From: Aquilaria yunnanensis
Lineage: Eukaryota; Streptophyta; Magnoliopsida; Malvales; Thymelaeaceae
Length of the DNA: 64,000 nucleotides
Assembly: GCA_039654915.1 (NCBI GenBank)
Contig: CM077594.1
Coordinates: forward strand, 100,826,893 to 100,890,892
Reading direction: 5' to 3'
Shown: positions 47,164 to 58,000 of the stretch, one piece after another
How the letters are laid out: every line of letters begins with the position of its first letter
How positions within the stretch are numbered: the stretch's first letter is position 1
Made by a program: the position numbers and the translations under genes
The notes under the pieces: model-generated
Seen by the model: the letters and a program-made list of their open reading frames with translations, nothing else
The model's database searches: none
Told to the model about the DNA's origin: nothing

Positions 47164-48241
47164 TAGGAATGACAATTGGGTAGGTCGGATTAGGTTTGGG
47201 TCAGGTCATTCAGGTTCGGGTTTAGTCAGGTTAACATCAATTTAGGTTCAGGTCAAGTTATTTGGGTTCTAGTTGATTTCGAATTAAGTAGATTTCAGAT
47301 TCAAGTTAGATTCGGGTCAATTTTATTCGAGTTCAGGTTTAATTCAAGTCAGGTCAATTTTAGTCTCGAGTAACTTCAGATCATGTTATTTGAGTTTCAG
47401 GTTAGATTCGGATTGATATTCAAGTCTAATCGGGTTATTGGTGCATAAGTTGGAATAACTTGATTAATTCAATTTTTATTTAGATTTTGCTAAAATTAAA
47501 TTAAATAATTTGATTTTTTATGCAAATATTTGAAAAGTTTAGAGACCCATGTTGCAATTTTTATAAGTAACTAAAATGAAAATTTCAAAATTTAGGTACC
47601 TTATAAATACAAAATTACTAGGCATAAAAAATAATCTTAAAAAAATTCATTTAACTAGATATAAATATATTAATGTATAATTATTCTAATAAAAATACGT
47701 AATTCAAAACTTTACAAATTTTATTCATAAAACTATAAACTCGGTCATTTTATAACTTAAGAAGTTGGTAGCATCAAATGCATTTAAATTATGTTGTCAA
47801 TTTGAGTTATAATTTTTTAGGAATTTAGAACCATTAATTAGGGTCAAAATAGAAATTAATTTAGTTTAGGTACTAGTTTGGAGCCCTAGAGGTCATTTGA
47901 TATCAGTGTATGCGAAATGGAAGAGTTTGGGTGTGAATTAATGGTTTTTAAAAAGTTCTAGGTAAAATTGAAAATTTTGAGACAAATCTGTCAACTCTCA
48001 AGAGTTTGAAGAAAATTTGGTAATTTTATGAGACAAAATCTGATGATCTCATAAAATCATGAGCTAATTCAATAAATCCTAGAAATTGAGTCTTGTCGGA
48101 TTTAGACTCTGGTCTTTCAGGTCTGGTTAGGTTTAACCAAGTTTGAGTTATTAACTTTTCTAGTCAAATCAAGTCAGATCGGGTTTGGATTCAGGTGGGT
48201 CAATCTAGATTTTCGGATTGAGTCAAATTTTGCTACATCTA
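47164..48241. mobile_element. Non-autonomous hAT element, 1078 bp, with GGTCAGGTTCGGGT-like repeats
   Basis: Flanked by the perfect 8-bp duplication CTCAAGGA (47156-47163 and 48242-48249), the size expected for hAT elements. The ends TAGGAATGACAA and TAGATGTAGCAA (complement) are imperfect inverted repeats. Both ends carry degenerate short repeats of the type GGGTCAGGTTCGGGTT (47185-47440 and 48085-48230); the centre is AT-rich and non-coding. Confidence 0.82.
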
Positions 48242-48249
48242 CTCAAGGA

Positions 48250-49435
48250 CTACATTACACAAAGTGGGAGCAAGAGTAAAACCCTGAATTCATCAAAAGA
48301 AAAAATATATATATTAAGAGCGAAAGTGTATCATTATGTGTATGTATATATACAACTTCATGACAATAACAAAATAATCATATAGCTTTTATGATCTAGC
48401 TTATATTGAAATGTATCCATTTTTCCTTATTTATATATATATATATTTTTTGAATTGTTGATAAATAGATTATTTCAATTCTGATGCTTAGTTTTTTTAA
48501 TATATTTTTTATACTAAGGAGCATCATAAAAGTGTATAAGAAAGGGATATATTAGTATTACAAGTTAGGTACATAGTTGTAAGAACCCGATGACCAATTT
48601 GGCCGGTTTAGCCGCGAACCAATTCTTTTTGTGGTCATGGTTATCAACTCATTTAGTGTTTAGTAAAAAATATGGAAAAACAAGGGGAAAAAACAGTCGA
48701 AATGTGAACTCAATGAACTTGAAAAAAATTGCAGACACATAGATATAAACTAGTTTTATGCTCATCTCATAGTTTAGTTTTAGAAGTAAAATTTAAACAT
48801 AAAAAGAAATACAAAACATTATTGCATAAGTATTACATCATATAAAAATACAAAGACAAATAAATAGAAAAAATCTCAACAATTCCAATTATCAAACAAA
48901 AGGTATACGATTAAGAGTCTGGTGTATGCCTTTGTTAGGATTGGGGAGCTGGACCAATGATCCAATTGGTTAAGAGACCAAATTTTTTTAAGATCAGAAT
49001 GAAAACCAAACCAGCTTTATTGGCACTTCATATGGCAGGTGAGGAGGCCATAATTCAAACTATTTACCTCCATCGTATCCACATAACACTTTAGCCATTA
49101 TCTCATAGATAGGGATATTATGATGCTTAAGTTGATTGCACTTATGAAGAGATTACAAATCAGATGAGATGTTAAAAAATAAAAGGAAAATCAGTTTCAT
49201 AGGTTCAAAAGCATGCACAGTACCTTTTCTATTTACATTAAACGAGGTAATTGGATGAGGTCCATGTGTCAAATAAATAAATAACTTTTGACATTATTTT
49301 TTAAACTCAGAATGTTACAAGAACAAAGACATATGAGATATTTTACAATCTAATTCATCTTATATCTTATCCCACTCAACCCAATAGTAAAAATGTGGGG
49401 CAGTACATTCTTGTCCGAAGTGTAATGAATTTAAC
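48250..49435. other. AT-rich intergenic DNA
   Basis: No feature was recognised. Confidence 0.5.
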
Positions 49436-49543
49436 AACCAAAATGTTGACCTAATGGTTGAGAGGTGTTGATAACATGAGGTTTAAGGTGTTGATGTACA
49501 CTTTTTTCTTGACTTCCCTCTCATAAAAAAAAATAAATAAAAC
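49436..49543 (+). mobile_element. SINE-like sequence (tentative)
   Basis: GACCTAATGGTTGAG resembles a tRNA-type A box. The sequence ends with CTCTCATAAAAAAAAATAAATAAAA, an A-rich tail. The B box is degenerate, so the assignment is weak. Confidence 0.35.
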
Positions 49544-49552
49544 TGTCATGTA

Positions 49553-49857
49553 TTCGCGAATTTAAGTGTGTCAGAGCGCGAAATCAATGTAAATTCACTC
49601 TCAAAGCACAGATTCGCTGATTGAACAACCGTGGGCCTGATACACGAATTACTGTAACTAAACTCTCAAAGTGGCAATGGCATGCCTCCACACCGGCTGA
49701 ACTAAACTCGCGAAAGACTATAATATTACTAAAAGTGAAAAAAAAAACATAGAAACGATAATGGCTTTTCTTAGGAGCAACCAATACTATGGAGCACAAA
49801 GTTTGCTATATATGCGAATGCTAGAATTCGCGAATTAAATCAATCGGAATTCGCGAA
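49553..49857. repeat. Cluster of TTCGCGAA palindromes upstream of the phytocyanin gene
   Basis: TTCGCGAA occurs at 49553-49560, 49827-49834 and 49850-49857, with a near-copy CTCGCGAA at about 49708. The last two lie in GAATTCGCGAATT contexts. CpG-rich motifs are rare in the surrounding DNA. The cluster is 410-710 bases before the phytocyanin ATG. Confidence 0.7.
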
Positions 49858-50189
49858 TTCGTGGCCTGGACAGCAATTTATTGTCTTTTGACGGCGAATT
49901 CATGTGACGCAAGCCAGGGGTTGTTACGTGTGTCGGCATTGGAAGGAAAACGAAACCAAATAAGGGATGTTCAATTGATTACTACACTATATAACAGAGA
50001 AGGTCCAAATACCAAATCAGGAATTAATGTGCTTCAATTGAAGACCCTAGGCACAGTAATTAATAGACACCAATTTTAAGTCAGTCAAGTAGTAAAAGAA
50101 TTTCCTTTAATTTCTCGATTTTTGACATTAATTATTGATCAAGTCTATATTTAGGTCAAATTTCCTTTAATAACTAACCAAATTGCCTC

Positions 50190-50196
50190 TATATAG
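50190..50196 (+). promoter_or_regulatory. TATA box of the phytocyanin gene
   Basis: TATATAG, 75 bases before the ATG; a 5' leader of about 45 bases would follow. Confidence 0.6.
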
Positions 50197-50264
50197 TAGA
50201 GGCTCTCTTTAAGTTCCACCCAAATTAACCTAGTAAGAGGGGTTAATTTTCTGCATATCTCGCA

Positions 50265-50968
50265 ATGGCTTTCTCTAAGGTCGTTGCTATTGTCTTCGCT
50301 TTGGTGGCTGCTTCCGAAGCCTCCGGCGCCTCCGCGTTAATGTACATCGTCGGAGAGGCTCAAGGCTGGACGTTCAATGTTGATTACAATGCCTGGGCGT
50401 CCAACAAGAACTTCGTTCCCGGGGACGTACTCGGTAAGTTATTTGAATTAGGTCTAGTATTACCTGCTCTTTAAAGTGAACCAATAAAATCATTCTATTT
50501 CCATGCATGGTGGTGGCAGTTTTCCAGTACAATCCACAGGCTCACAGCGTGTTCAGTGTAAGCCAGGGCGACTACAACTCTTGCAACTTGGGCTCCCCAG
50601 TGGCGTCCTACGCTTCCGGGAATGACCAAGTAACCCTTAGCCAGCCCGGAAATTACTACTTCCTCTGTGGAACCCCTGGCCATTGTCAGGGCGGAATGAA
50701 AGTGGCCGTGACGGTTGGCGGTGGAAGTGGTTCTACTTCTACCACGCCAACTACTCCGTCGACCCCGTCAGGGACGCCGACAACTCCATCAGTGACGCCG
50801 ACAACACCGGCAGTGACATGTGCCCCGAATGCACCGAGCCCGCCGTCGACGTTCCCAATGGACCCAAGCAGGAGAGCTGCTGCTGCCGCCGGAGTCCCCT
50901 GTTATTCTTTCCAACTTTCAGTTTTTCTGGCGACGCTCGTTTTTGGTGCCATTGACCTTCTTAATTGA
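50265..50968 (+). CDS. Phytocyanin, uclacyanin type (2 exons, 205 aa)
   Basis: Small blue copper protein of the plant cell surface, thought to transfer electrons or act in wall and signalling processes. Exons 50265-50433 and 50520-50968 join at G|TT to give VFQYNPQAHSVF; the intron is GT-AG, 86 bp. Residues 1-24 form a signal peptide (MAFSKVVAIVFALVAASEA). The plastocyanin-like domain spans about 25-125. Copper ligands are H65, C106, H111 and M116 in the CGTPGHCQGGM pattern; C78 and C112 form the usual disulphide. Met as the fourth ligand favours uclacyanin over stellacyanin. A Thr/Pro/Ser-rich stretch (about 122-165), suited to arabinogalactan modification, and a hydrophobic C-terminus suggest a GPI anchor. 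No lesions seen. Confidence 0.94.
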
Positions 50969-51157
50969 GGACGTCACTGGGAATATACTAGTATTGCGCT
51001 AGCTAGGGGTTTTGTGTTGCTTATCAAGCAAAATTTTGTAATGAGGCCTGCTTTAGACTAATCGTATAATACGGCAGTTTTCAGTATCGGCGTTTTCCTG
51101 TGGTCAGAAACAAATACATGCGCGTTCGAGAATTGATCGTCCATTTCAAAACGAATA

Positions 51158-51472
51158 TTATATGCACGCCCATAGCAATTTGGCACAAAAGTCCAGAGTT
51201 TTACTATTCGTGAAATTTTTTTTGCCTGCTATAACTGCAGAACTAGTGCCCAAGAATTGCAGTCTTTGATGTTGCACCAGGCCACCACCATCCTGATTTT
51301 GTGGCGTGGAACGGGAAGGCTCTCTCACCATTGCGGAGCCTGAGGCATTAAGTTTTTCGAGCACCTGAATTCTGGGAGGAATCCAGAATTTGAGGGACAC
51401 ATCATGTTCTCTCGTCTCCACGAAGGAGATAGATAGATTGAGGGGCAAACCAGTTACTTCCCTGTTATCCAA
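51158..51472 (-). CDS. Unrecognised coding-like frame, minus strand
   Basis: A 104-codon frame with balanced composition: LPLNLSISFVETREHDVSLK then FWIPPRIQVLEKLNASGSAM, then a Gly/Gln segment. An AG precedes GAAGTAACTGG (about 51450), so it could be a 3'-terminal exon starting there. It shares strand and region with the frames at 52172-52441, but I could not build a joint gene model, and the stretch between holds a SINE. No family recognised. Confidence 0.35.
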   Translation of the reverse strand: MDNREVTGLPLNLSISFVETREHDVSLKFWIPPRIQVLEKLNASGSAMVREPSRSTPQNQDGGGLVQHQRLQFLGTSSAVIAGKKNFTNSKTLDFCAKLLWACI

Positions 51473-51831
51473 AGATAGCCAAGATTGTTCATTCTTGTCA
51501 AGTCAATAAAATAAAACAGGAAGCGAAAACTAATAAATCCGAGAGAGAAATCAACAGACGTCCCATTTATTCCTGTAGAGCTTCGAATAATCCCAGTCAT
51601 TTTTGCTATGCCATAGAATAAATAATGCACTGGTCGTTAATTAATGTAAGACAGTCGCTGAAATTAGCAAATCAGTTGGCTGCCAACTTGAACATAGTAG
51701 GAAATGTAACACCATGGCATGGGTGGCATTCCCACACCAATCGTAATGTCAAAATTGATCAAGTAAAAGATCAAGGTTGAAGACCTACAGACAAAAGGGC
51801 AAAAAAATGAAGATTGCGTATGCCAGATGCA

Positions 51832-51990
51832 CTTTTTTTTTTCGTTAACTCATAAGCTCCACAGGAGAATGATACAAGAGAGACTGTAACCCATCCACTG
51901 ACTGCAAAAGGGAGAAGTCCCTTACACAAGCCAAGACTTGAACCTTGGCTAGCTATGTAAGATGTTGGTCTTCATGCCAATCGGCCCAAT
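51832..51990 (-). mobile_element. tRNA-derived SINE
   Basis: On the minus strand, GGCCGATTGGC (A-box-like) is followed about 35 bases later by GGTTCAAGTCT, a close fit to the pol III B box GGTTCGANTCC. A body of about 100 bases ends in a run of about 12 A (plus-strand T run at 51832-51843). This is the layout of plant SINEs. Confidence 0.7.
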
Positions 51991-52171
51991 ATACCTGATC
52001 AACCAGATGTTTCCAGAGAGAGCCATGTACTGATTCAAGGTTAAAGTTACGCTGGCATCCTAAAACCTGAGTTATAGTCAGTATTTGGTCACAGCACAGG
52101 ATCATGAGCCCTGAGATGAGCCTGCGAAATTCCCCCCAAAGAGGTTTGTGATTTATTTCAGCGGACAAAAT

Positions 52172-52441
52172 TTATTGTTTGGCCATTTGGAGCAGGTCAA
52201 AGAAGTGTTGCTGGACAGAAGCTGAACTATTGCAAGCTTCTGTTGTTTCAACGGCAAATTTTCGGGCAGGAGGCAAACAGGAGAAGGAACTACTGCAAGC
52301 CTCTGTTGTTTCAACTGCAAATTTTCGGGCAGGACAAGAAGCACTGACAGGAAAAGAATGCAATCCTAAAAGTTCAGAAACATCAGCCATGATTCTAAGA
52401 GAACAAATGCCCACCACAATACCATCAGGAAATACAAGCAC
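52172..52441 (-). CDS. Unrecognised frame with an in-frame 63-bp duplication
   Basis: An 89-codon frame starting MLVFPDGIVVGICSLRIMAD. The segment PARKFAVETTEAC occurs twice, 21 codons apart, from a direct repeat of 63 bp (TGCAAGC at 52231 and at 52294). Duplication by a multiple of three leaves the frame open. It lies 3' of the L18-family gene on the same strand. It could be an exon of an unrecognised gene or chance coding; no family recognised. Confidence 0.35.
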   Translation of the reverse strand: MLVFPDGIVVGICSLRIMADVSELLGLHSFPVSASCPARKFAVETTEACSSSFSCLPPARKFAVETTEACNSSASVQQHFFDLLQMAKQ

Positions 52442-52448
52442 TATATAA

Positions 52449-52998
52449 TGTGTTAGTGCATTTCTATTATTATCAGAGTTTCTTCTGTCATCTAATACAT
52501 ATCCAAATAAACATGAATTACCAATTCTCAGTTATTCTTAGTTTCTAGCAGAGGATATAGGGCAACCTTGTAATCCCTGTCCCTGTTGGTTCATTGGTTT
52601 GAAAATTGTAGTGACTTCCATAAGTGGTTCTATACCATCCAAGCTGATAATAAAGGTCTGCTACTTAAGCCAAACCTACCACCAAGTCATTCTAATTTCT
52701 TACAATCTGGAAACGTAAACAATTTCCTATCCCTGTTTCAATTTAGATTCAAGACACTGAAAGGTAAACCAAATATTTTGTTACTCTTAACTTCAAATTG
52801 TAGGACAATATTATTACATGGATCTGACTGAATTGGTGAGCGAATTTCTGAGATACAACAAAGATATTTGAAATCTGGTTTTCCATTCTCTCCAGTAATG
52901 TAATGTAGAATTCAGAAATGACTCAAAATGTCGAAATTACGAGTGTAGGGCTAATTTCTCTTTACCTCCTCGGCGAGTTCAAACAAGAATCAGAACCA
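52449..52998. other. Spacer 3' of the L18-family gene
   Basis: No coding or RNA feature was recognised; includes the probable 3' untranslated region of the minus-strand gene ending at 52999. Confidence 0.5.
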
Positions 52999-53394
52999 TT
53001 AAACGTATCCAGGACCGATATCCCTCAAGCTGTCGGCGCCATCAACCTCGACGCCGACACGGCGGACGGAATCAAACAGTAGCAGAACCAGTTTCCTATG
53101 CTGGATCGGCCTCGAGATCTCCTCGTTAACATCGATCGAGATATTTCTGACTCCAACGTCCTTCAAGCGGAAGGCGAGCTTCTCGCCGACTCTGGAAGCG
53201 ACCTTGGCGTCCCAGAAGCGGCGGGAGCGGGGGAGGCGGTCAAGCTTGGCGCGGAACTGGGGGAGGAACTCTTGCTCCGTCGACGACGCCATGGCGATGA
53301 TGGTGGAGCTTCCCTGCTGCGTCACGTGGGCCGAGATCTTGCGACATGAGAGCACCAATCGAAGCAAGTGTTGCTGCCGCTGGATATTGGACAT
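52999..53394 (-). CDS. L18p/L5e (uL18)-family protein, probably organellar ribosomal, 131 aa
   Basis: The region RRFWDAKVASRVGEKLAFRL, followed by VGVRNISIDVNEEISRP and LLLFDSVRRVGVEVDGAD, fits the uL18-like proteins of plants, which bind 5S rRNA in other members. The C-terminus ends DIGPGYV. I chose ATG 53394 rather than the in-frame ATG at 53436. A TATA box at 53450-53456 lies only 14 bases before the upstream ATG, so transcription would start after it. The basic, hydroxylated N-terminus (RQQHLLRLVLSCRKISAHV) looks like a mitochondrial targeting peptide; this is inference. No intron was needed. Confidence 0.8.
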   Translation of the reverse strand: MSNIQRQQHLLRLVLSCRKISAHVTQQGSSTIIAMASSTEQEFLPQFRAKLDRLPRSRRFWDAKVASRVGEKLAFRLKDVGVRNISIDVNEEISRPIQHRKLVLLLFDSVRRVGVEVDGADSLRDIGPGYV

Positions 53395-53449
53395 TGATAC
53401 GATCCTAGAAAAGGCGAAGACTTGCGTGAAGTTCAACCGCGAACCCTGC

Positions 53450-53456
53450 TTATATA
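53450..53456 (-). promoter_or_regulatory. TATA box of the L18-family gene
   Basis: TATATAA on the minus strand, 55 bases before the chosen ATG (53394). It decides between the two candidate starts. Confidence 0.6.
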
Positions 53457-53535
53457 GTATACCTTTCCCTTTTTACCAGTAAGTACTTCGTTTTTTAAGA
53501 AAAAAAAAAATCACTTTTATGCTTCTAACTGTGAA

Positions 53536-55051
53536 TTTTTTTTCAGGGACCAATCAAACAATAAACTGACATTGCACGAGTTAAGTTAAGGAAGTCTGTA
53601 CAATGAGTCAGCAAACAAAAGAGAAACGGGAGAGGGTGAAGGGCAAGTAGTTCAGGCTAAAGGCGATGAAGCGCAAACTCATTTACATGTATTGGCTATG
53701 AAGTGAGCACCCTCATTAGCCTTTGGTGAGACATTGTGTTGGCTAATGAACATGGCAATATTTGAAAACGTTGCTTTAGCTGAAGAATGTTATCCACAAT
53801 CGCCTGAAACTGCCAGTTACTGGATTGCCTTTCAATTAGCTACACCAACACATCACAATTTGTCTCCAAAATCACTGTTTTGAATCCTATTAATGCAGCC
53901 TGATTGAGGCTATTCGTTGCCCCAAGCTTATGCCACAAAAGCACTAGTGCATGACAAGGAACTGCCTCTTGCACTAACAAGACTTGCTAAGCAATCTCTG
54001 ATAACAACGCATGTTCCTGCTGCTTTAGTTCTCTCATCTCATGCCCCATCAAATCAATATTCAGCTTGATCAGCCCAGGACTTGGCTTCTCCCAATGGTC
54101 TCTCCTCATTTGTCCATTAATATGTCATATGTGCAGGGCTTTTATTCTAAATGGACCAAAATTCAAAAACCGCAGCAAAGATCTTCCTAACAACAGCTGG
54201 GGAATAAATGTTCTTTCTTTGAAACAAAGATTCATTCCTAGCCAACTAAATGAACCAACAAATAAATGTAATCTTAGAGAGTGTATGTGTACGTTCACTT
54301 TCCCTCTCCCAACGCACAATATTATGACATACTTCAAGCAGTGAAGCAAAAAAGGTAGTGATAGTTGTCTATCCACATGATAGTCTAAACAAGCAACCCA
54401 AACAATTCATGTTCAATCACATTGTAAAATAGCATGCTCAAGAGTTGCAGGCAAATTACAGAAATTACAGCATGGATCCTGCTTATGAGTCGTCTTTGCC
54501 AAATTGTAGGTCACAACAATTGTATTATGTTAGATCCTCTATAACAATTTTTGCATTTTTTGAGGACACTTCAACTTCCATAAATGCTTCCAGACTCAAG
54601 GAGAAGTGAAGCATGAGGAGCATGCATTGAGGTTCACATAAAGGATCTTAAACACGGAATAGGTAGATTTCATACCTTTTTTTTTTACTTCTACCTCAAG
54701 TAAAGTATATCCACGGGGTTTGTTTAAAGAAAGGTCAAAACCCCTGTTTTGGAGAAAAGGATTGAATCATTCATTCAAACAAGCCTTTTAGCTGAAATGT
54801 CTGCTGCTACAGTAAGAATCCACCCACAGTCTTTAATTCAAAAGAATGAAGGGGATCATTAGTTCACCATCCTCCATAGAAGGCTAAATAAATATGTCTT
54901 GACCACCACAGCTACTAATAGGTAATTGCAAAATGACCAACTTCTCTTAATCTGAAATCACATGCTAAATCATTGACAGATTCTATATCAACTCACCTAG
55001 CTTAATGATTTGTTGAATTGAGAGTTGCTTAATATCCTCAGGGATGGGTAT
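53536..55051 (-). pseudogene. LINE B (L1 type), 3' part: zf-RVT and RNase H
   Basis: Minus-strand reading: SMEDGELMIPF (the 'GEYTVKSGY' region) near 54860, WKHLWKLKCPQKMQKLL near 54590, the zinc-binding DPCCNFCNLPATLEHAILQC near 54480-54420, then an RNase H region (GFKTVILETNCDVLV, then LIERQSSNWQFQAIVDNI) near 53900-53800. Several stops and frameshifts. A plus-strand T run at 53536-53543 is the probable poly(A) end. The RT half lies beyond the inserted LTR element, at 59110 onward. Confidence 0.82.
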
Positions 55052-58000
55052 TGTCATAGGCCTTTACCCTTAATTTCATCTAAATCATATGAGACCCTAA
55101 GAACCTTACACTAATTCAATGTTAGGCATATGTAAATTTGTCCCTTAGTGGGCCTGTTAATTAATTAAATCATTAATGCAATATTGTTTTATGTTATGCG
55201 TTATTATGGCTATATGTCAAAGACCATAAAAATAATATACATATGGTGCAACTGCCAACATTTCAAATATATGCATTTGTATAAAACATATTGTTATGTA
55301 TTGTGAATTACTGTGCTCTAACAGTTGTAACCCAAGTGTAGGTTGTCGCAAATAATAAAATCTCGAGAGTCCGAGTGTCGAACCACAGGGAAGTGAATTA
55401 AGAAATATAAATTACAGATTTTTAATAAAATGTGTGAACAAGTGTTGATTAAAAATTTAAATTCAAATAAAATAGCTAAGGTCATGGGATCTACTTTTAG
55501 TATATCGGTTATAATTAATTTTAGCCCATTTTATCACTCAATTAAGATCCACACATAAAGGAGGTCTTAATTAGGGAATTTAGTTAGTATTAACTTTCAT
55601 TGATCTTAAAACGCTAACACTTGCTAATGGATTCAAGTATCCATCCATCATGCCAACTTTTGTCTACAATAACTCAAAATTCCAATATAGCCGGCAGAGC
55701 CATGTTCTACAGAGAGAATCAAGTAGCTTTTGTACCAATGATTGACTATGATGAATTAAGACTCTCACTTACCAAGGAGGGAAGTTAAATAGGTTAAGGA
55801 AGAAAATACCGTTAACGTTGTAATCTATTCAAATTAATCATAACCTTTATACCAAAAGCTTCACCTTTTCACCTTAGCAAAAAGAAAGATTAGTTAGTTA
55901 TGATAAAAGTAAATAACATGTAGAAAGATGAAATGAACATAGATTAAAAAATCAAAGGAAGAACAAGAAAAAAAATGAGAAAACACTTGGATAGAGTTTT
56001 GATATTGAAAACAAGAACAAGAACAAAGGAGAACATCTAACTTTGATACAAGAACATGGAAATGGCCTAAGAAATGGCATGAATTCGTCCTCCCCCCAAG
56101 GTGCCTATTTATAGAGTTTTTGGGGTGGGTAAAATGGTAAAATGTTGGTAAATATAAATCAACAAAGGTGAGTTGCAATTTATTTTAATTTTTCAACCAT
56201 CGTAGATATTGAATCAACTCTTCCTCAAAGCACGGAACTCACGGAACTTGTAGATCTATTCTTTAGCTTTGAATTGATAGCTTGTTCATTCAAATCGGAC
56301 ATTCGTAGCTCAAGTTATGATTTTTCTACCGAAACTGCTCTTCAGCACATGAAATAATGAATGGTCTCATCTATAATTAGATTTCAGCAATGAAAATGAT
56401 CAAACTAACTCACGGAATAAAGTAGAGTTGAAGATCTATGTGCTGACTTTCAGATGAATTTGGAATCACTTAATTTTGATGTCTACAGCTCCAGATATGA
56501 TTTTTCTCGTGAAGGGTCACCAAGTGATGATTTTACCTACATAAAAAATAATTATTTAATATATATATTTTAATATTAATAAACAGTAAACCGTGTATGT
56601 ACAGTAAATACGTGTATGAATAGAAAAATATACGTATAAACAGTAAGTTGGTGAATAATAACTATGAATAGTAAAAATGCGTATGAATAGTAAAAACGTG
56701 TAAGTAATAACCCAGAGGAAAAAAATGCTCAGAATATAGAAATTAATTATACTCAAAGTGTATAATGATGATTTAAACCCTTAATAACAATACAGTTATG
56801 AGTATTCATCATAAATCTATATAAGCTACTAGACAACATACCCAATAGTTCCATAGCATTTACTAGAGTCACAAGTTTCATGTACATATGCTGAACACTT
56901 AGAATCTTGAGATCTAATCCTACCTAATTTATACTGTGAAAAAAAATCATTACAGTGTTCAGGTATCCCCTACTCTTTACCTTTATACAACAAAAGCCAG
57001 TAAGTTAGTATTCCGAGTAATTAGGAACCTGCAAGAAAGAAACATAACAACAATGTATCATAGTAATTAATTTATGCACACCTAGTACCATATATTAACA
57101 ACCTTTCCTTCTATTGGTTGTTAACTCTAGATATACTAGTATCTGCACACAAAACCTGTAAAGGATATGAGAACTAAAGGTTCCCAATAGGGGTCATAAG
57201 CTTCCAAGAGAAATATTCATATAGGACTATGCATATTATCTATAAATATATTAATATATGTCTCATGCACTTGAGCTCAAATTATAGTGCTAGGAACTCA
57301 TATTATTGGCCAATAATTATGGGAATAGCTAATTCCCATAATTCCTTTACCCATTTTATCCTACAATTGATAAGTCAAACTTGTCCATACAAATATTGCT
57401 TTTAAAGCATCTTAGCATTTTGCCGATATCTCTTATTTTATACACAGGAGTTAGCTGTTTGCTTATTTAATGCATGTGTTAGTGCTAGCATTGTAAAGTT
57501 TCATGAGTTGTTAAGAACATCTCCCCTTCTTAGGCTTACCTAAGCCTTAGCCCATCATAGTGACCTTAGGTGTTTTAGGTTCCTAACCCTTCATAACCAC
57601 CATAACTATCTCATTTCAAGGTCCTCATGCCTACACACACAAGCTCACCCATATGCACATTTACACTCATATGAGCTTCATAGTTTAGTGTTCTACCAAA
57701 CTCAACCATATATGCTTCTTAAATAGCTGTCAATACTCAAATCATATGCTTGTTAAATTTATCAATAATTCAACCATTTGATATATAAGTATTATAGCCA
57801 AATTTATTTAACGCATAAGCATATAAATTAAATAACCTTTACTTCAGATAACTTAGCCTGCAAGCTCAATCTACTTAGCCTCTTGTCTTTGTTTCAGGCC
57901 AAATTTAGGACCCCTCCTAGTAACTTATACTCATGACCTATATTGATCATTTAACACATAAATAACCTATATCTAGCCTGATAACTAACAAAGCCCCATA

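Noticed and set aside
54066..54376. Frames on both strands in 54.0-54.4 kb as host genes
   Set aside because: They lie in LINE B between recognisable zf-RVT and RNase H segments and are out of frame with them.
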